DNA from: an uncultured Collinsella sp.
GTDB lineage: Bacteria; Actinomycetota; Coriobacteriia; Coriobacteriales; Coriobacteriaceae
Direction of reading: 5' to 3'
Assembly: GCA_958415625.1 (NCBI GenBank)
Contig: CATYZI010000047.1
Span: 1 to 14,293 of the forward strand
Length of the DNA: 14,293 bases
The notes beneath the pieces were generated by a model. The model saw only the letters and a program-made list of their open reading frames with translations. It made no database searches and was not told the origin of the DNA. A program made the position numbers and the translations under genes. Positions 5,307 to 13,722 of the stretch are shown in pieces (position 1 is the first letter of the stretch; each line of letters starts with the position of its first letter).

Positions 5307-8300
5307 TTAGTCATCGTCGCTGGCACCTAGCTGTTGCAGCAGCATGAGCGCGGCCGCCACCGGGCCGGTGCCGTCGTTGGCGTCGAGACCTCGGCCCAGG
5401 CCGCTGCCCGCACCGGCGCCCGCCTTGTAGGGCACCGACAGCTTGCGGCTCTTGGGGAAGTTCACCGCGCCATAGCGATTCTTGAACTCAAAGGCTACCT
5501 TCTTGGGAACGTCAACCCCCAGGAAGGTAATGCGCCCACCGCTGAGCGTGACGCTCTCGAGCCCCAGGCGCTCGCCGCGAATGCGGATGCGCGCGCGGTT
5601 GAACAGGTTGAGTCCCGCCAGCGGCAGCTCACCATGCGCGGCCTCGGTCTCCTCCTGCACCTCGTCGACACTCTCCAGGTCCTCAGCCGCCGCGAGCTTG
5701 CGGTACACGAGCACGCGCTGATCCACCGCCGGCAGGTACTCCTCGGACAAGAAGTAGTCGGCCGGCAGGTTAATGCCCACGCTCGCCGCCTCCACGCCGG
5801 CATCGTCATCGCCGCGCGCCTCGGCCACGGCCTGTCCCAGCATCTGCGTAAACAGGTCAAAGCCCACGCTCGACAGGTTACCGTGCTGCTCGGCACCCAT
5901 GAGCGAACCGGCGCCGCGAATCTCCAGGTCGCGCATGGCGATGCGCATGCCGCTGCCCAGGTCTTGGAACTCGGAAAGTGCAGTCAGGCGTGCCGTGGCC
6001 TCCTCGGTAAGCGGCAGCTCGCCCGGGAACATAAAGTACGCATAGGCCTGCGTGGCAGAGCGGCCCACACGGCCCTTGAGCTGGTAAAGCTGTGCCAGAC
6101 CCAGGCGCTGCGAGTCCTCGATGATGAGCGTGTTGGCGGTCGCGTTGTCGATGCCGCTCTCCACGATGGTCGTGGCGATGAGCACATCGATCTTTTTGGT
6201 CGCGAACTCGATCATCACGTCCTCGACCTCGCGCGGGCTCATCTTGCCGTGCGCCACGCCCACGCGCGCCTCGGGCGCGGCCTCGTGAACGCGCGCCACG
6301 GCGTCGTCGATGGTCTTGACGCGGTTGGACACGTAGTACACCTGTCCGCCGCGACCCACCTCCAGGCGAATCGCTGCGCTTACCACGTCGGGGTCGTACT
6401 CCCCCACGTGCACGATCACGGGGCGACGTCCGGTGGGCGGCGTGGTGATCAGGCTCATGTCGCGCACGCCGCTCGTGGCCATCTGCATGGTTCGCGGAAT
6501 AGGCGTTGCCGAAAGCGTGAGCACGTCGATCTGCTCGCGCAGGTTTTTGAGCTGCTCCTTGTGCTGCACACCAAAGCGCTGCTCTTCGTCGATGATCACC
6601 ATGCCCAGGTTCTTGGGGTTCACGTCGGCAGAAAGCAAGCGGTGCGTGCCGATGAGCACATCAATCGTGCCCTCGGCAAATGCCTTGAGCGCGCGCTTTT
6701 GCTGCGCCGGGGTGCGGAAGCGGCTGAGCACTTCAACCTCGAGGCCAAACGGGGCAAAGCGTTCAAAGAACGTCTCGTAGTGCTGCTGGGCAAGAATAGT
6801 CGTGGGGCAGAGCACCATGACCTGGCGGCCGGAGTCCACGCACTTAAACGCTGCGCGCAGGGCGACCTCGGTCTTGCCAAAGCCCACGTCGCCGCACAGC
6901 AGGCGGTCCATGGGCTTGGGCGCCTCCATGTCGGCCTTAATGTCGGCGATGGCCTCCAGCTGGTCGCGCGTCTCGTCGTAAGGGAAACTCTCCTCCATCT
7001 CGATCTGCTCGGGCGTGTCGGGCGGGCAGGCGATACCGGTAATCGACGAGCGGCGCGTATACAAATCGACCAGGTCAAACGCCAGCTTTTTAGCGTTCTT
7101 GCGCGCCTTATTGGTGGCACGCGTCCAGTCGGCGGTGTTGAGCCTGGTCAGGCGCGGCTTGTCGCCGTCGGGGCCAACATAGCGCGTGATGCGGTCGACC
7201 TGCTCGAGCGGCACGTAGAGCTTGTCGCCGTCGGCATATTCCAGCAAAAAGTAGTCGCGCTCCTTGCCGCCCACTTCCTGGCGCGCGATCTCGCTAAAGA
7301 GCGCGATGCCGTGAGTGGCGTGCACCACGTAGTCGCCCGGCTTAAACGGGAACGTGATCTGCGTAATGTCCACCTTGCGGCGGCTGCGCGCGCGGTTAGC
7401 GTCCATGCGGGCGTTGAGGTCGGCGATCGAGAACACGGCCAGGTTGGCATCGGGCACCACCACGCCCTGCGGCAAGGCGGCATCGACAAAGGTCACGCGT
7501 CCGCGCGAGATGGTGGGCACGGCGGCGCCGGCGGCAGCCTGGGCGGCACCCGCCTCGAGCGAGCGGGCGTTGAGCGCATCGGCCTTGCGTTCGCGAATTG
7601 CAGCATGAGCATCCTGGCGGACAGCACGATCGGCAGAATCCGCCGCCGCCACGCGCACACGGTCGCCAATAGCGCCCGCGTTTTCGGGAGCGGCCGTCAA
7701 CGACTCCTCAAAGGTAATGCCCTCATCGCCAAAGGTGAGCTCCATCGACTCGCGCGCACCGCGGTCGGGGATGGCAAACACGCAGGCGTAGCGCTTGCCC
7801 ACGACTTCCTGAATGCGCGTCATAAAGCGATTGTCCGAACCCGCGATAGCCGGCTGCTCAATCTTGAGCTCCGCCGTAACCGCACCGCCGGCACGAATCA
7901 GGCTCACGTAGTTAAGGCGCTGCTGGGCACCAAAGTCGAGCTGCTGGGCGCGCACGTACAGGCCGTCCAAGCGGTCAATCCCCGCCTCGCCGGCGCGCGC
8001 CTCGATATCCTCGTAAGCGCGCAGGCAGTCATCGAACAGCGAGCGCGGCTCGGACAGCACCACGAGTGCCTTGCCGCTCACGTGCGCCAGCGGGCTCACG
8101 GTCTGGCCGTACATCACCGGCAAAAAGCGGTCGAGCTCAGGCGTGACGATGCGCGCATCCACCATCTCGAGCAGCGCCGCCAACTTGCTGTCATCCTGGC
8201 TGGCGCGGTAGAGCGCCACATGCATGTTGTGGACGGCGTCGTCGGTGAGTGCGAGCTCGCGACAGGGGAAGATCTCGATACTGTCCTCGTTGCCGATGGT

Positions 8301-8939
8301 CTGGCCCGTTGAGCTCACCATGCGGCGAATGCGGTCGATCTCGTCGCCGAAAAACTCAATGCGCACGGGCGCCTTTTCCTGTGCAGGGAACACCTCGACG
8401 GTGTCGCCGTGTACGTGGAACAGACCGGGCGCGTCGGCGGCACCGGCATTGGTGTAGCCCATGCCCACCAGGCGCTGCGGCACCTCGTCAAAAGGAATCT
8501 CCTCGCCCACCGCAAAGGTTGTCGACTCCCAGTAGCGGCTCTCGACCGGCGGCACGCAGCGCAGCAGCGCGCGGGCCGAGGCAACCATAATGCAGTTGTC
8601 GCCGCGCACGATGCGTCCCAGGGCCTCGCAGCGCTGCGCCACCACGGCATCGTCGGGCGCCTGCTCGCGCCACGGATAGTCCTTGCGCTCGGGGAAGCGG
8701 CACACGTGCGCCAGGCCCACGTAGGCGGCAAGGCTACGAGCGGCGCGATCGGCCGCATCCTCGCCACTCACAACGTAGACCGTCGGGCGCGGACGGCGCG
8801 CAAACTGGGCGGCCGCCATAAGCGTGCGGCCCGACTGCGACACAGCCAGCGTCACGTCCTCGCCGGCATCGAGTCCGGCCTCGACGGTCTGCAAGGCCTC
8901 GGCAGTGTAGAGCTGCGCGGCTATACGGTGAATGAGCAT
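5307..8939 (-). CDS. mfd: Mfd, transcription-repair coupling factor
   Basis: The 1210-residue protein is a complete Mfd. The UvrB-like N-terminal domains span about 1-410, the RNA-polymerase-interacting CarD-like domain about 532-600 (FKPGDYVVHATHGIALF), and the translocase about 640-1010. It has Walker A GDVGFGKTE (683-691), DEEQ (784-787), SAT (810-812) and QLKGRVGR (953-960). The TRCF C-terminal domain lies near 1045-1150. Mfd removes RNA polymerase stalled at lesions and recruits UvrA. It is longer than the usual ~1150 residues, owing to an Ala-rich segment (about 415-480) and a Gly/Ala-rich tail (1172-1210). The ATG at 8939 follows GGAGGA by 5 bp; an upstream start at 8966 would cross a leader hairpin. 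It is downstream of nth, another repair gene. Confidence 0.97.
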   Translation of the reverse strand: MLIHRIAAQLYTAEALQTVEAGLDAGEDVTLAVSQSGRTLMAAAQFARRPRPTVYVVSGEDAADRAARSLAAYVGLAHVCRFPERKDYPWREQAPDDAVVAQRCEALGRIVRGDNCIMVASARALLRCVPPVESRYWESTTFAVGEEIPFDEVPQRLVGMGYTNAGAADAPGLFHVHGDTVEVFPAQEKAPVRIEFFGDEIDRIRRMVSSTGQTIGNEDSIEIFPCRELALTDDAVHNMHVALYRASQDDSKLAALLEMVDARIVTPELDRFLPVMYGQTVSPLAHVSGKALVVLSEPRSLFDDCLRAYEDIEARAGEAGIDRLDGLYVRAQQLDFGAQQRLNYVSLIRAGGAVTAELKIEQPAIAGSDNRFMTRIQEVVGKRYACVFAIPDRGARESMELTFGDEGITFEESLTAAPENAGAIGDRVRVAAADSADRAVRQDAHAAIRERKADALNARSLEAGAAQAAAGAAVPTISRGRVTFVDAALPQGVVVPDANLAVFSIADLNARMDANRARSRRKVDITQITFPFKPGDYVVHATHGIALFSEIARQEVGGKERDYFLLEYADGDKLYVPLEQVDRITRYVGPDGDKPRLTRLNTADWTRATNKARKNAKKLAFDLVDLYTRRSSITGIACPPDTPEQIEMEESFPYDETRDQLEAIADIKADMEAPKPMDRLLCGDVGFGKTEVALRAAFKCVDSGRQVMVLCPTTILAQQHYETFFERFAPFGLEVEVLSRFRTPAQQKRALKAFAEGTIDVLIGTHRLLSADVNPKNLGMVIIDEEQRFGVQHKEQLKNLREQIDVLTLSATPIPRTMQMATSGVRDMSLITTPPTGRRPVIVHVGEYDPDVVSAAIRLEVGRGGQVYYVSNRVKTIDDAVARVHEAAPEARVGVAHGKMSPREVEDVMIEFATKKIDVLIATTIVESGIDNATANTLIIEDSQRLGLAQLYQLKGRVGRSATQAYAYFMFPGELPLTEEATARLTALSEFQDLGSGMRIAMRDLEIRGAGSLMGAEQHGNLSSVGFDLFTQMLGQAVAEARGDDDAGVEAASVGINLPADYFLSEEYLPAVDQRVLVYRKLAAAEDLESVDEVQEETEAAHGELPLAGLNLFNRARIRIRGERLGLESVTLSGGRITFLGVDVPKKVAFEFKNRYGAVNFPKSRKLSVPYKAGAGAGSGLGRGLDANDGTGPVAAALMLLQQLGASDDD

Positions 8940-8964
8940 GCTGTTCCTCCGGCATCGCAACGCC

Positions 8965-8992
8965 AAAAGCCCGCCGGAGCAAGCTCGGCGGG
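8965..8992 (-). terminator. Terminator-like hairpin in the mfd leader
   Basis: CCCGCCG (8970-8976) and CGGCGGG (8986-8992) form a perfect 7-bp GC stem with a 9-base loop. On the minus strand CTTTTGG follows, as in a rho-independent terminator. It ends only 25 bp before the mfd start codon, so there is no room for a full promoter between the two. It may be an attenuator or a second terminator for nth. Confidence 0.6.
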
Positions 8993-9066
8993 TCGTACGT
9001 CAAATACATTGTCTGTCATGGTAGCGCATGGAGAGAACTCCGGCTCAAGGGCAAACCCGGCCCCGC

Positions 9067-9091
9067 AAAAAACGCCAGACGAAGATGCGTT
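9067..9091 (-). terminator. Probable nth terminator
   Basis: AACGC and GCGTT (9087-9091 and 9071-9075) pair across an 11-base loop, and a run of six T on the minus strand overlaps the end of the stem. It begins 5 bp after the nth stop codon. The stem is short, so efficiency is uncertain. Confidence 0.45.
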
Positions 9092-9096
9092 CCGCC

Positions 9097-9762
9097 CTAC
9101 CCCGTCACGCGCACGCTGGGGCACAAATCTGCCAGCGGACACTCGCCGCACTTGGGTTTGCGGGCGTCGCAGATCTCGCGACCGAAGGTAATCCACTGAT
9201 GGTTGACCGACTCCCAATACTCGTGCGGCAAAATCTTGAGCAGATCCTGCTCGGTCTTGAGCGGCTCCTTGGCATGCGTCTTGGGACTTAACATCAGGCG
9301 GTGCGCAATGCGGTTGACGTGCGTGTCCACCGCAATGCCCTCCACGATGCCATACCCCACGTTGAGCACGATGTTCGCCGTCTTGCGTCCCACGCCCGGC
9401 AGCTTTACAAGCTCCTTCATGTCGGCCGGCACCTCGCCGCCATAGTCGGCGACGATCATCTGCGCGGCCTCGACGGCATGCTTGGCTTTGCTCTTGTAGA
9501 AGCCGAGTGACTTGATGGTGTCTGCCACGTCAGCCACGCTCGCCCCGGCCATGGCCTCGGGCGTGGGCCACTGGGCAAACAGCCGCGGCGTCACCTTGTT
9601 GACCTGCGCGTCGGTCGTTTGCGCCGAGAGTAGCACCGCGATCAGCAGGCGGAAGGGATTCTCGTGGTCCAAAAAGCATTCGACCGGGCCATAGCGACGG
9701 TTGAGGCGCTCGCACACCTCGATGGCGCGCTCGCGCTTGGCGGCATTGGTCTCGCGTGGCAT
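9097..9762 (-). CDS. nth: Endonuclease III (DNA glycosylase/AP lyase)
   Basis: The 221-residue protein has the full endonuclease III layout. It contains the helix-hairpin-helix LPGVGRKTAN (121-130) with catalytic Lys127, catalytic Asp146 in VDTHVNRI, and a C-terminal [4Fe-4S] cluster motif Cys198-x6-Cys205-x2-Cys208-x5-Cys214. The enzyme excises oxidised pyrimidines and nicks the abasic site in base-excision repair. Length and residue spacing agree with E. coli Nth, with Lys and Asp offset by about seven positions. The ATG at 9762 has GAGGAG 5 bp upstream; a start at 9786 is in frame but unsupported. It follows the ABC transporter gene by 63 bp on the same strand. Confidence 0.97.
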   Translation of the reverse strand: MPRETNAAKRERAIEVCERLNRRYGPVECFLDHENPFRLLIAVLLSAQTTDAQVNKVTPRLFAQWPTPEAMAGASVADVADTIKSLGFYKSKAKHAVEAAQMIVADYGGEVPADMKELVKLPGVGRKTANIVLNVGYGIVEGIAVDTHVNRIAHRLMLSPKTHAKEPLKTEQDLLKILPHEYWESVNHQWITFGREICDARKPKCGECPLADLCPSVRVTG

Positions 9763-9796
9763 AACGACTCCTCGGCTCAACGGCACAATAAACTTA

Positions 9797-9813
9797 TGGG
9801 CACAATTGTCCCA
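9797..9813 (-). terminator. Possible weak terminator between the ABC exporter and nth
   Basis: On the minus strand TGGGAC and GT(G)CCCA pair around an AATT tetraloop with one bulged base, followed by TAAGTTTATTG. The stem is short and the T-run imperfect, so read-through into nth is likely. Confidence 0.28.
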
Positions 9814-9825
9814 CGTCCGAGACGC

Positions 9826-11628
9826 TTACGCCTCCAAGAATGCGCCGGTCTGACGGCTCCACAGGCTCGCGTACTCGCCACCCGCCTCGACGAGCTGCGC
9901 ATGCGTGCCGTCCTCGACAATCTCACCATCGGCCAGCACCACAATGCGGTCGAGCGCCGCCACGGTGGACAGGCGGTGCGCCACCACAATGGAGGTACGT
10001 CCGCGCATCAGGTTTTCGAGCGCCTCCTGCACCAGCGCCTCGGACTCGCTGTCGAGGGCAGAGGTCGCCTCGTCGAGCACCAGAATCGGCGCGTCGGTGA
10101 GAATCGCGCGGGCGATAGCCACGCGCTGGCGCTGACCACCCGAAAGCTTGACGCCGCGCTCACCCACCATGGTGTCAAAGCCACGGGGCAATCGGTCGAT
10201 AAACTCCAGGGCATTGGCCAGGCGCGCGGCCTCGCGAATCTGCTCATCAGTGGCGTTGGGACGACCGTAGGCAATGTTTTCGCGAATGGAGCGGTGGAAC
10301 AGCAGCGCCTCCTGCGGCACGTAGGCAACCTGGCGGCGCAGGCTTTGCTGCGTGCAGCGCAAGACATCCTGACCGTCCACGAGCACGCGGCCGCCCTGAA
10401 CATCGTCCAGGCGCAGCAGCAGCTTGGTAAGCGTCGTCTTACCCGAGCCCGATTTGCCCACCAGGCCCACACGCTGGCCCGCCGCCACATGAAGCGTCAG
10501 GTCATCGAACACGTTCTCGCCCGCCGCAGCGTCACGGTACGCAAAGCTCAGGTGCTCGAAATCAATCGCGCCCTCGGTTACTTTGAGCTCAGGGGCGTCC
10601 GGGTCGTCTGCCACCAAACGTGGCTCGTCCAGCACGCGCGTCATCTCGGCCGCATCGCCCAAAGCGCGGTTGATACGCTGCATCATGGAGCTTACGTAGT
10701 TCAGGCGCATGGTGAGGTTATAGGTGTAGGTAAAGATCATGACGAGCGAGCCGGCCGAGACGCCAAACCACGCATTACCGCCCGCCACGAACACACTCAC
10801 CACGGCCATGGTGATGACGATAAGGCCCGAGGTCGTAAAGTTGCGCTGCATCATGGCGTGCATCGAGACCGTCTCGGCGTCGCGCGCGGCGCGATCGGCG
10901 GCGTCGAACAGATCGCGTTCAAAGTCCTCGCGTCCGCAGGTCTTGACGGCCAAGATGTTCGTGACCGCGTCGGACAGCACGCCCGAGAGCTTGTTCTGCG
11001 CGGCGGACGTCGCGGCCGAAAGCGGCATGATGCGTTTGTACATAAGCCAGACAAACGCGATGTAGACGACCATGATGCACACCAAGATCACGGTAAACGT
11101 CGGCACCACCGGGGCGAGTGCGGCCACGGTGCAGATGACCGAGGTGATGGTGGGGATGAGCGAATACACCGTCACGTCGACCAGACCCGTGTAGCCACTC
11201 ATAAAACGACTTGTCTGGCTCACAAGCGATCCGCCAAAGCGGCTGGTATGGAATGTCATGGATTGGTTGGAGAGCGTGTCGAAGCACAGACGCGCCAGGT
11301 GATAGTTGCCCGCAATCTCGAGCTTGTAGACGGTGTAGTCCTGCAGCTTGGAGAGGATCTGACCCACCAGGTTAACGAGTACGAGCGCCAGAATGTAAGG
11401 GCCAAAGACCTCAAACACCTGGTCGCCCGTCACGGGGCCGGCCTGGACGCGGTCGACGATGAGGGCCATCACATAGGTATTGGCAAACGTGAGCAAAAAG
11501 ATGTAACCCGCCGACGAGAACACCGAGAGAAAGACAATCAGCGGCTGCGTGCGCGTGACGTCCCAAAAACGCTGTAGCGTGCGGCGCACGGTGGAGCGTT
11601 TCAGCGGACTGGTGCTTCTCTGAGACAT
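9826..11628 (-). CDS. ABC exporter half-transporter (fused membrane and ATPase domains)
   Basis: The 600-residue protein has an ABC-exporter membrane domain (about 28-320, with helices near 30-58, 76-95, 150-175, 178-197, 267-284 and 290-305) fused to an ATPase domain (about 352-592). The ATPase has Walker A GKSGSGKT (391-398), Q-loop Gln439, signature LSGGQ (495-499), Walker B ILVLDE (515-520) and switch His551. Catalytic Glu520 is present, so it should hydrolyse ATP. Such proteins act as dimers in the cytoplasmic membrane and export lipids, peptides or drugs. The closest general match is the MsbA/MDR type; the cargo cannot be predicted. No second half-transporter lies nearby, so a homodimer is the simplest reading. 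The ATG at 11628 has AAAGGAA just upstream; the frame from 11664 lacks this. Confidence 0.93.
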   Translation of the reverse strand: MSQRSTSPLKRSTVRRTLQRFWDVTRTQPLIVFLSVFSSAGYIFLLTFANTYVMALIVDRVQAGPVTGDQVFEVFGPYILALVLVNLVGQILSKLQDYTVYKLEIAGNYHLARLCFDTLSNQSMTFHTSRFGGSLVSQTSRFMSGYTGLVDVTVYSLIPTITSVICTVAALAPVVPTFTVILVCIMVVYIAFVWLMYKRIMPLSAATSAAQNKLSGVLSDAVTNILAVKTCGREDFERDLFDAADRAARDAETVSMHAMMQRNFTTSGLIVITMAVVSVFVAGGNAWFGVSAGSLVMIFTYTYNLTMRLNYVSSMMQRINRALGDAAEMTRVLDEPRLVADDPDAPELKVTEGAIDFEHLSFAYRDAAAGENVFDDLTLHVAAGQRVGLVGKSGSGKTTLTKLLLRLDDVQGGRVLVDGQDVLRCTQQSLRRQVAYVPQEALLFHRSIRENIAYGRPNATDEQIREAARLANALEFIDRLPRGFDTMVGERGVKLSGGQRQRVAIARAILTDAPILVLDEATSALDSESEALVQEALENLMRGRTSIVVAHRLSTVAALDRIVVLADGEIVEDGTHAQLVEAGGEYASLWSRQTGAFLEA

Positions 11629-11674
11629 GGGCTTCCTTTCGCATCTGATAGGGCGAAACGCCATTGTTGCACAT

Positions 11675-11688
11675 TGAAGCGCACTTCA
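11675..11688. promoter_or_regulatory. Near-palindrome upstream of the ABC exporter
   Basis: TGAAGCGCACTTCA has 5-bp inverted arms TGAAG and CTTCA around CGCA and lies 46 bp upstream of the exporter start. Exporter genes are often controlled by a local repressor, but no regulator gene is adjacent, so the role is unproven. Confidence 0.25.
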
Positions 11689-11702
11689 GGCAAGCGCGAT
11701 GC

Positions 11703-11734
11703 GAAAAGCGCCCGCGCCGTGCTTGCACAGGCGC
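11703..11734 (-). terminator. Probable rmuC terminator
   Basis: GCGCCGTGC (11714-11722) pairs with GCACAGGCGC (11725-11734) with a single bulged A. On the minus strand CGGGCGCTTTTCGC follows, placing a T4 nine bases after the stem. It starts 17 bp after the rmuC stop codon. The T-run is short and set back, so this is moderate support. Confidence 0.42.
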
Positions 11735-11751
11735 CCCGCCGTCAGATGCAG

Positions 11752-13107
11752 CTAGTCCTCGTCTTTTTGGTCTGCGAGCAGGCCTGCGGACTCCAAGCCC
11801 AAAATCGCATCGGCCTCCCGCGCGTCTTCCAGCGCGTCGATGTCCTTGAGCTTGCGCTCCATGACGTTGGTGCGCGTGGTGATGATGCCCTCGACCGTTT
11901 TACCCGCGGTCTCGATCTGCTGCTGGGCGCGGCGCAGCGCCGCCTGATAGCGCGGCAGCTCGGCCTTGACGGCAGAAAGCACGCGCAGCACGTCATCGGT
12001 GCGTTTTTGCAACTTAAATGTCTGGTAGCTCATCTGCAGACTATTGAGGATGGCCGCCATGGTGCTGGGGCCGGCAACGTTGACGTGATAGTCGCGGCCC
12101 AGGGTCTCGATAAGCCCGGGGCGACTGACGACCTCGGCGTACAGTCCCTCAAACGGCACGAACATGATGCCAAAGTTGGTCGTTGCCGGCACACTCAGGT
12201 ACTTTTCGCAGATGTCTTTAGCCTCGCGTTTCACCATCATATCAAGCGTCTTGCGCGCTGCGGCGACGGCCTCAGCGTCACCAGACTCCTGGGCGTCGAG
12301 CAGATGCTCGTACGCGTCGCCCGGAAACTTGGAGTCAATCGGCAGCAGCACGGGGTCGCCCTCGTCCACCGGCAGCCTGACAGCAAACTCAACGCGTTCC
12401 GAGGCGCCGGGCTTGGTGGCTACGTTTTCCAGATACTGATCGGGCGTGAGGATGTCCGCCAGGATTGCACCCAGCTGCACCTCGCCCAAAATGCCACGCG
12501 CCTTGACATTGCCCAGCACGCGCTTAAGGTCGCCCACGCCGGTGGCGATAGACTGCATGTCGCCCAGGCCCTTGTACACGGCCTCGAGCTGGTCGCTCAC
12601 CTGCTTAAACGATGCCGACAGTCGGTCGTTGAGCGTACGGGAGAGCTTCTCGTCCACCGTCGCACGCATTTGGTCGAGCTGCACGTTGTTGTCTTTGCGG
12701 ATGGCGCCCAGCTGAGCATCGACCGTCTCGCGCACCTTGTCCAGGCGATGCTCGATGCCTTCGCGGTTGGCGCCAAGCTGTTGGGCCGTCTCGCGGCGCA
12801 GGTCATCCATACGGTCGCCGGCCTGCGAGAACTCGCGCGCAATGGTCAGGTAGTGCTGCTGCTCTACGGCGGCGTCGGTCGTCTGCTGCTGCGCGATGGC
12901 ATTTGCCGTGCGGCGGGTTTCGGCCAACGCGACGTTCAGGGTGTCGAGCGCGCTGTTGGCCTGCTCGAGCGCTGCCAGCGTTTCCGCGCTACTGTCGCCA
13001 CGCTCCCGCAGCTCGGCACGCAGGCTCTTGAGCTGGAGGGCGCAAGCCACAGCAACCCCCACCGCCACCAAGGCGATCACAACAAGCACAATATCAATAG
13101 CAGACAT
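11752..13107 (-). CDS. rmuC: RmuC-family DNA recombination protein
   Basis: The 451-residue protein starts with one membrane helix (about 5-25), followed by a long Ala/Gln/Arg-rich coiled coil (about 28-180). The RmuC nuclease-like domain lies at about 195-400, with ARGILGEVQLG (203-213), LLPIDSKFPGDAY (254-266) and NFGIMFVPFEGLYAEV (311-326). The Asp-x-Lys of PIDSKFP resembles the D/E-x-K core of restriction-endonuclease folds. In E. coli, loss of RmuC raises inversion between short inverted repeats, so the family is thought to cut or limit aberrant DNA structures. Its biochemical activity is not well defined. The ATG at 13107 has GGCGGAG 3 bp upstream. Its start is 51 bp from the stop of the HTH gene upstream. 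Confidence 0.93.
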   Translation of the reverse strand: MSAIDIVLVVIALVAVGVAVACALQLKSLRAELRERGDSSAETLAALEQANSALDTLNVALAETRRTANAIAQQQTTDAAVEQQHYLTIAREFSQAGDRMDDLRRETAQQLGANREGIEHRLDKVRETVDAQLGAIRKDNNVQLDQMRATVDEKLSRTLNDRLSASFKQVSDQLEAVYKGLGDMQSIATGVGDLKRVLGNVKARGILGEVQLGAILADILTPDQYLENVATKPGASERVEFAVRLPVDEGDPVLLPIDSKFPGDAYEHLLDAQESGDAEAVAAARKTLDMMVKREAKDICEKYLSVPATTNFGIMFVPFEGLYAEVVSRPGLIETLGRDYHVNVAGPSTMAAILNSLQMSYQTFKLQKRTDDVLRVLSAVKAELPRYQAALRRAQQQIETAGKTVEGIITTRTNVMERKLKDIDALEDAREADAILGLESAGLLADQKDED

Positions 13108-13158
13108 AAACTCCGCCCAACAAACCCAATCGAGCACCAATCAAAACCGCGATTAATC

Positions 13159-13722
13159 TTACCCCGCCACACGCACCGGGCGGCCGGCCCCTTCTTGGGT
13201 GCCCCTCTCCTCCGCATATTCCATAATGCGGCGCGCCGTCTCCCTGCTCACCTTTGAGTCATCGCCGGCCAAGTATGCGTATACGTTTCCTTTATTCAGG
13301 CGCAGAGCACGGCAGAGGCCATAGCGCGTTACGCCCGATTCCTCCAATGCTTCCAGTATTCTTTTTCGCATCAGGGCGTTGATCCTTCTGTTCGCCACCG
13401 GCTTTTCCTTCACCGCTCTATACGCACGCCAAACGTTGGCATAACGATTAGGAAGCTCACTTTTGGCGCATAAAGATATTATGTTACCCGCTTGACCGTA
13501 CAAGGACAAAACGTCTCGGTAATCCTCTTCCATCCACGAGCCCTCGGATAAACCCAGAACGTATTCGGCTTTTCCTTGCGCCAAAGCAAGCAAAAACAGA
13601 GGCTCCGCCACGCGCGGCGCAACCGTCGTCGCCTGCTCAACCAGCTTTCTAAAACTCAGTGACTGCTGTCCGGATAGCTCTCGGCAATAGCCTTTTAAGA
13701 ATCCCTCAAAGGTCAGATTCAA
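13159..13722 (-). CDS. HTH protein partnered with the nucleotidyltransferase, putative antitoxin
   Basis: I do not recognise a named family. The 187-residue protein has a mostly helical N-terminal region (1-110) and a C-terminal helix-turn-helix (about 120-170, YGLCRALRLNKGNVYAYLAG at 134-153), the part most likely to bind DNA. The start is a TTG at 13722: AAGGAGG lies 7 bp upstream, and the TTG overlaps the TGA stop of the upstream nucleotidyltransferase gene as TTGA. This predicts translational coupling. A longer frame to 13842 would run inside the upstream gene and is unlikely. Coupling to an AbiEii-like enzyme suggests an antitoxin or autorepressor role; this is an inference. Base composition is less GC-rich than rmuC, in keeping with transfer. 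Confidence 0.75.
   Translation of the reverse strand: MNLTFEGFLKGYCRELSGQQSLSFRKLVEQATTVAPRVAEPLFLLALAQGKAEYVLGLSEGSWMEEDYRDVLSLYGQAGNIISLCAKSELPNRYANVWRAYRAVKEKPVANRRINALMRKRILEALEESGVTRYGLCRALRLNKGNVYAYLAGDDSKVSRETARRIMEYAEERGTQEGAGRPVRVAG

Noticed and set aside
5334..8312. Very long open frame (992 codons) on the plus strand opposite mfd
   Set aside because: It is antisense to a complete, motif-verified Mfd. High GC at third positions removes stop codons on the opposite strand; the translation is rich in His, Ala, Arg and Leu and has no family motifs.
9664..11577. 637-codon plus-strand open frame opposite nth and the ABC exporter
   Set aside because: It lies opposite two genes with full catalytic motifs, and has no recognisable domain.
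11674..13257. 527-codon plus-strand open frame opposite rmuC
   Set aside because: It is the antisense shadow of rmuC and also runs through the end of the HTH gene.
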